Below, piece by piece: positions 63,412 through 64,000 of a stretch of DNA of 64,000 nt (position 1 is the stretch's first letter; each line of letters begins with the position of its first letter). Source of the DNA: Stieleria maiorica (GTDB lineage Bacteria > Planctomycetota > Planctomycetia > Pirellulales > Pirellulaceae); contig NZ_CP036264.1 of assembly GCF_008035925.1 (NCBI RefSeq), positions 7,597,641 to 7,661,640 of the forward strand. The letters are read 5' to 3'. The translations under genes and the position numbers were made by a program. The notes beneath the pieces were generated by a model. That model searched no databases and was not told where the DNA came from. It worked only from the letters and a program-made list of their open reading frames with translations.

Positions 63412-64000
63412 GAGGGAAGGCTCGGACGGTTGAACAGGGGCATCAATAGGATCGCGTTTTCGGGAGCCGGGCAGACGTAACGGCAGACGCCACAGCCCGT
63501 GCAGCGGTCTTCGTTGATCGTCGGTTTCCCATCGGTCACCTCGATCACGCCTTTGGTCGGACAACGTTCGCTGCAAACGGTGCAGGTCGTGGAGTGATGT
63601 GCCAAGCACAGGTGCTCGGTGATCTTTGCAGTGCCGATCGTTTTGGGCAGTGAGAGATTCAGCACTCCGGGCTTGCAAGCGGTGATGCAGGGAAAGCCGT
63701 CGCACATCAGACACGCGTTGGCATCGGCGTCGATGGTCGGGGTCCCGGCGACCTGGCCCAAGCGATCAGGGGCTTTGACGATGGCGTCATGCGGGCAAGC
63801 GTCGGAGCAATCGTTGCAGCGGGTGCAGCCGGCCAGGAACTGTTTTTCTTCGACGGCACCGGGTGGCCGAAAGATGGGAAAAGATTTTGCCGGCGTGCTT
63901 TCATCGAAATCCGTCGGTCGGACCGGTTCGATCGCGATGCCGCCGATACTGCGCGGCGGGGCGGTGCTTGATTCAGGTGCCGAAGTGCCCGCTTCCTGAC
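63408..64000 (-). CDS. NapG/MauM-like 4x[4Fe-4S] ferredoxin, 5' truncated
   Basis: About 197 residues are visible; the frame is open to the window edge. RPPGAVEEKQFLAGCTRCND then CSDACPHDAI is the typical NapG/MauM opening. Four cluster motifs follow in order: CTRCNDCSDACP, CLMCDGFPCITACKP, CTVCSERCP and CTGCGVCRYVCP. Such proteins pass electrons from quinol to periplasmic nitrate reductase or related enzymes, often with NapH. The likely partner gene would be upstream, outside the window. A twin-arginine signal, if present, is also outside. Confidence 0.85.
   Translation of the reverse strand, partial: QEAGTSAPESSTAPPRSIGGIAIEPVRPTDFDESTPAKSFPIFRPPGAVEEKQFLAGCTRCNDCSDACPHDAIVKAPDRLGQVAGTPTIDADANACLMCDGFPCITACKPGVLNLSLPKTIGTAKITEHLCLAHHSTTCTVCSERCPTKGVIEVTDGKPTINEDRCTGCGVCRYVCPAPENAILLMPLFNRPSLPS

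Overview
The window looks like chromosomal DNA of a planctomycete, most probably Pirellulales (Rhodopirellula/Stieleria-like). Several markers point there together: two DUF1559 proteins with prepilin-type N termini, three formylglycine-type sulfatases, a PVC-type multidomain protein with a C-terminal haem c, ECF sigma factors including one beside a giant Ser/Thr kinase, PQQ-like beta-propeller secretory proteins and a V-type ATPase. The placement is inferred from family content. No rRNA, tRNA, CRISPR array, transposase or phage gene was recognised.

Layout. 1-3676: V-ATPase subunits K (cut by the window edge), E, a DUF2764 protein and catalytic subunit A. 4202-6825: two secreted beta-propeller proteins. 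7379-13003: a CAP-like protein, an ECF sigma factor and a 1239-residue pseudokinase-kinase-DUF5939-pseudocyclase protein lying between two arrays of a 14-bp repeat. 13208-19996: three secreted proteins (two with clear lipoboxes, two of the three paralogous), a LolA-like protein, a His-rich protein and a DUF1559 protein. 20368-31813: a probable glycan-use locus with a GntR/FCD regulator, a DapA/NanA-family lyase, sulfatase, SSS symporter, sulfatase, an FG-GAP/sialidase-like fusion and a divergent sulfatase. 32323-34193: an AhpD-like protein coupled to a flavin disulfide reductase. 34231-39827: a tightly overlapping haem-copper oxidase operon (subunit II-cyt c fusion, subunit I-III fusion, small membrane protein, CtaG, tri-haem cyt c). 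40170-50442: CaCA exchanger, DUF3365 haem protein, an NsrR-like Rrf2 regulator, a GyrI-like protein, sulfite/nitrite reductase and divergent flavohaemoglobin Hmp, aconitase, an APH/P-loop kinase fusion and a small membrane protein. 50946-56830: a DUF1593 protein, an OB-fold-like secreted protein, then DUF1559-PepSY-DUF2271-DUF4198. 56849-64000: a PQQ-like protein with an ECF sigma factor, the 1250-residue PVC-type protein, and a NapG/MauM-like ferredoxin (cut by the edge) with a small partner.

Two systems stand out. First, the shared promoter region of the sulfite/nitrite reductase and hmp carries two sites resembling the known 9-5-9 NsrR operator, and an NsrR-like gene with three cysteines lies 2.3 kb away, which points to a nitric-oxide response unit that includes a sirohaem reductase. 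Second, the tandem pseudokinase-kinase with a degenerate cyclase tail beside an ECF sigma factor is an unusual signalling architecture.

The intergenic DNA is rich in small palindromic or tandem repeats belonging to at least five families: a 14-bp G-rich unit, an ~80-bp nested palindrome flanking the 4202-6825 gene pair, a ~60-75 bp REP-like element in tandem, a 26-bp-arm hairpin family, and a 25-bp hairpin with a compensatory base-pair change. They explain most long gaps and create many false open reading frames. All coordinates and motif matches were read by eye, without database searches.
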